Shown here: piece by piece, positions 43,868 through 45,098 of the stretch
Position numbering within the stretch: position 1 is the first letter of the stretch
How the letters are laid out: every line of letters starts with the position of its first letter
Assembly: GCA_024275915.1 (NCBI GenBank)
Contig: JAJRYG010000054.1
Location: 1-45,098, forward strand
DNA: 45,098 nt
Reading direction: 5' to 3'
Source of the DNA: Gammaproteobacteria bacterium
GTDB taxonomy: Bacteria > Pseudomonadota > Gammaproteobacteria > UBA6429 > Thiohalophilaceae
Notes under the pieces: model-generated
The model's input: only the letters and a program-made list of their open reading frames with translations
Told to the model about the DNA's origin: nothing
The model's database searches: none
Translations under genes and position numbers: made by a program

Positions 43868-44868
43868 ACGAAGCCACCCATATCGGTCTGGCTCATGGCA
43901 ATGGTGGTCGCTTCATGCGCGAGCTGATCCGGGATCTGTTTGCCCGTCATCTGGGCAATCCTCTGCTGGACATTCAGGCCGATGCCGCGGTGCTGCCTGA
44001 ACTGGATGGAGAACCGATGGTGACCACCGATGGCTTTACCGTGCAGCCCCTGATCTTTCCCGGTGGTGACATCGGCTCCCTGGCCGTGCATGGCACGCTC
44101 AATGATCTGGCCGTGGCGGGTGCCGAGCCCCGCTACCTGACATTGAATGCCATCATCGAAGAAGGCATGGAAATCAGGAAACTGGAATGCATTATCGCCA
44201 GTCTGGCAAAAGCCGCAGCCGCCGAAAAGACAAAAGTGGTTGCCGGAGACACCAAGGTTGTGCCAAAGGGCCGGGGTGGTGATCTTTACCTTGCCACGAC
44301 AGGCATTGGTATCAGACAGCCGGGATTACAACTCGGTATGGACAGAATACAAAAAGGCGATCGTATCCTGGTCAGTGGTCCGGTTGGCGATCATGGTACT
44401 GCCGTGATGCTTGCCCGCGAACAGTTTGGTTTGCATGGCAATCTTAAATCCGACGCAGCCTGTGTCCTGCCTCTGACCCGGCTATTTTATTCATTGCCCG
44501 GCCTGCGCTTCATGCGTGACCCCACCCGCGGTGGCTTGGCTACGGTACTGCATGAAATCCACCAGGCCACCGGGCAGGGGATCCTGGTCGAGGAGAAGGC
44601 CATCCCCGTGCATGACGCGGTACAAACCGTGTGCGAGATCCTCGGCTTCGATCCCCTTTACCTGGCCTGCGAGGGCCGGGTGGTCGCCATCCTCGCCCCC
44701 GAGGTAGCCGAGGAAGCCCTGCATCTCTGGCAGCAACTGCCGCAGGGCAAGCAGGCCGCCATCATAGGTACGGTAAGCAAGACGTCAGGCGTGATCCTGC
44801 AAACCCGACTGGGCGGTCAGCGGCTGTTGCAAGAACTGGAAGATGATCCCCTGCCGAGGATTTGTTAA
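43864..44868 (+). CDS. hypE: Hydrogenase maturation protein HypE
   Basis: A 334-residue PurM-like ATPase that dehydrates the C-terminal thiocarbamate to thiocyanate for the Fe-CN ligands. Visible are HGNGG near the start, DGFTVQPLIFPGGDIG, VVAGDTKVV, RDPTRGGLA and the essential C-terminal P-R-I-C with C334 last. I chose ATG 43864 (MNEATHIG), which overlaps the hypF stop; the upstream in-frame GTG at 43822 lies inside hypF. It is the last gene of the hyp cluster and runs into a terminator. Confidence 0.97.
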   Translation: MNEATHIGLAHGNGGRFMRELIRDLFARHLGNPLLDIQADAAVLPELDGEPMVTTDGFTVQPLIFPGGDIGSLAVHGTLNDLAVAGAEPRYLTLNAIIEEGMEIRKLECIIASLAKAAAAEKTKVVAGDTKVVPKGRGGDLYLATTGIGIRQPGLQLGMDRIQKGDRILVSGPVGDHGTAVMLAREQFGLHGNLKSDAACVLPLTRLFYSLPGLRFMRDPTRGGLATVLHEIHQATGQGILVEEKAIPVHDAVQTVCEILGFDPLYLACEGRVVAILAPEVAEEALHLWQQLPQGKQAAIIGTVSKTSGVILQTRLGGQRLLQELEDDPLPRIC

Positions 44869-44882
44869 ATCCATTTTTTTTA
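44858..44882 (+). terminator. Intrinsic terminator overlapping the hypE stop
   Basis: GGATTT/AAATCC with a 3-base loop that includes part of the hypE stop codon, followed by A and eight or more T. The remaining 216 bases to the window end hold no gene I can support. Confidence 0.75.
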
Positions 44883-45098
44883 AAATCCAGACAGTTATTT
44901 CATGCATTGTTCCAACGTTTTATTCTGACCGTCAAAATTATCAGACTATTAATCGTGACGGCATTCACGTTTTTTCTGTGCCCAATCAAGTTTTCAGGAA
45001 GATGTGGATAATAATTCTGGCTCTTCCCTTGATCGGGTGGGCACCACTCATTTGGCAATCCCTTCAGGATAGAGGTCCAGGCCGCCAAGGGGGAAGTA

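Noticed and set aside
44900-45098. Possible gene fragment at the right edge (minus frame of 62 codons; plus frame starting MWIIILALPLIGW near 45003)
   Set aside because: Neither has convincing homology. The minus frame lacks a supported start and the plus frame's AGGA is too close to its ATG. Both are cut by or end near the window edge.

Overview
This window looks like a chromosomal segment of a free-living gammaproteobacterium, probably of the Chromatiales or a similar sulfur-oxidiser-rich group. The placement is an inference from gene content and order. The backbone (cysS-folD, a tRNA cluster, tig-clpP-clpX-lon-hupB-ppiD, fabI, then a Yej/Npp-type peptide ABC transporter) matches the order known from Pseudomonas-like gammaproteobacteria. 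Cytochrome c4 and a hyp cluster for [NiFe]-hydrogenase maturation point to a respiratory, possibly chemolithotrophic metabolism.

Layout: 1-4555 holds a small membrane protein (minus strand), a ferritin-like DUF455 protein, a lipoprotein, a DUF4236 protein and an ion/anion permease. 4629-9749 is housekeeping: lpxH and two tandem cyclophilins (minus), cysS and a secreted unknown (plus), folD (minus). 9978-10672 carries tRNA-Pro, tRNA-Arg and tRNA-His with partial tRNA-Pro copies and hairpin repeats between them. 10782-19539 is an accessory block inside the tRNA cluster: an outer-membrane-type protein, cytochrome c4, an AddB-like/AddA-like nuclease-helicase pair and a META-domain lipoprotein. 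A 172-bp element with terminal inverted repeats, then tRNA-Lys and tRNA-Leu, close it. 20234-28819 is the protein quality-control block: trigger factor, ClpP, ClpX, Lon, HU, two tRNAs and PpiD, with a good sigma-32-type promoter before lon. 28941-38779 holds a dicarboxylate/amino-acid symporter, a K+ channel, fabI (minus) and a four-gene peptide ABC importer. 38905-44868 is hypC-A-B-D-F-E, ending in an intrinsic terminator; no hydrogenase structural gene lies in the window.

The most striking observation is that three otherwise intact genes carry one in-frame nonsense codon each, with no frameshift: clpX (TAG at codon 111, just before Walker A), the outer-membrane-type gene at 10782 (TAG, 42 codons before the natural end) and hypC (TAA at codon 11). 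At two of the three, comparison with the family implies a Glu codon (GAG or GAA) changed by a single G-to-T. The two TAG codons lie in the same heptamer, TGTAGCT. TAG and TAA also end many intact genes here and no suppressor tRNA is present in the window, so wholesale recoding is unlikely. Real nonsense mutations, stop read-through and damage- or assembly-derived errors remain open. I found no CRISPR array, prophage or insertion sequence with a transposase.
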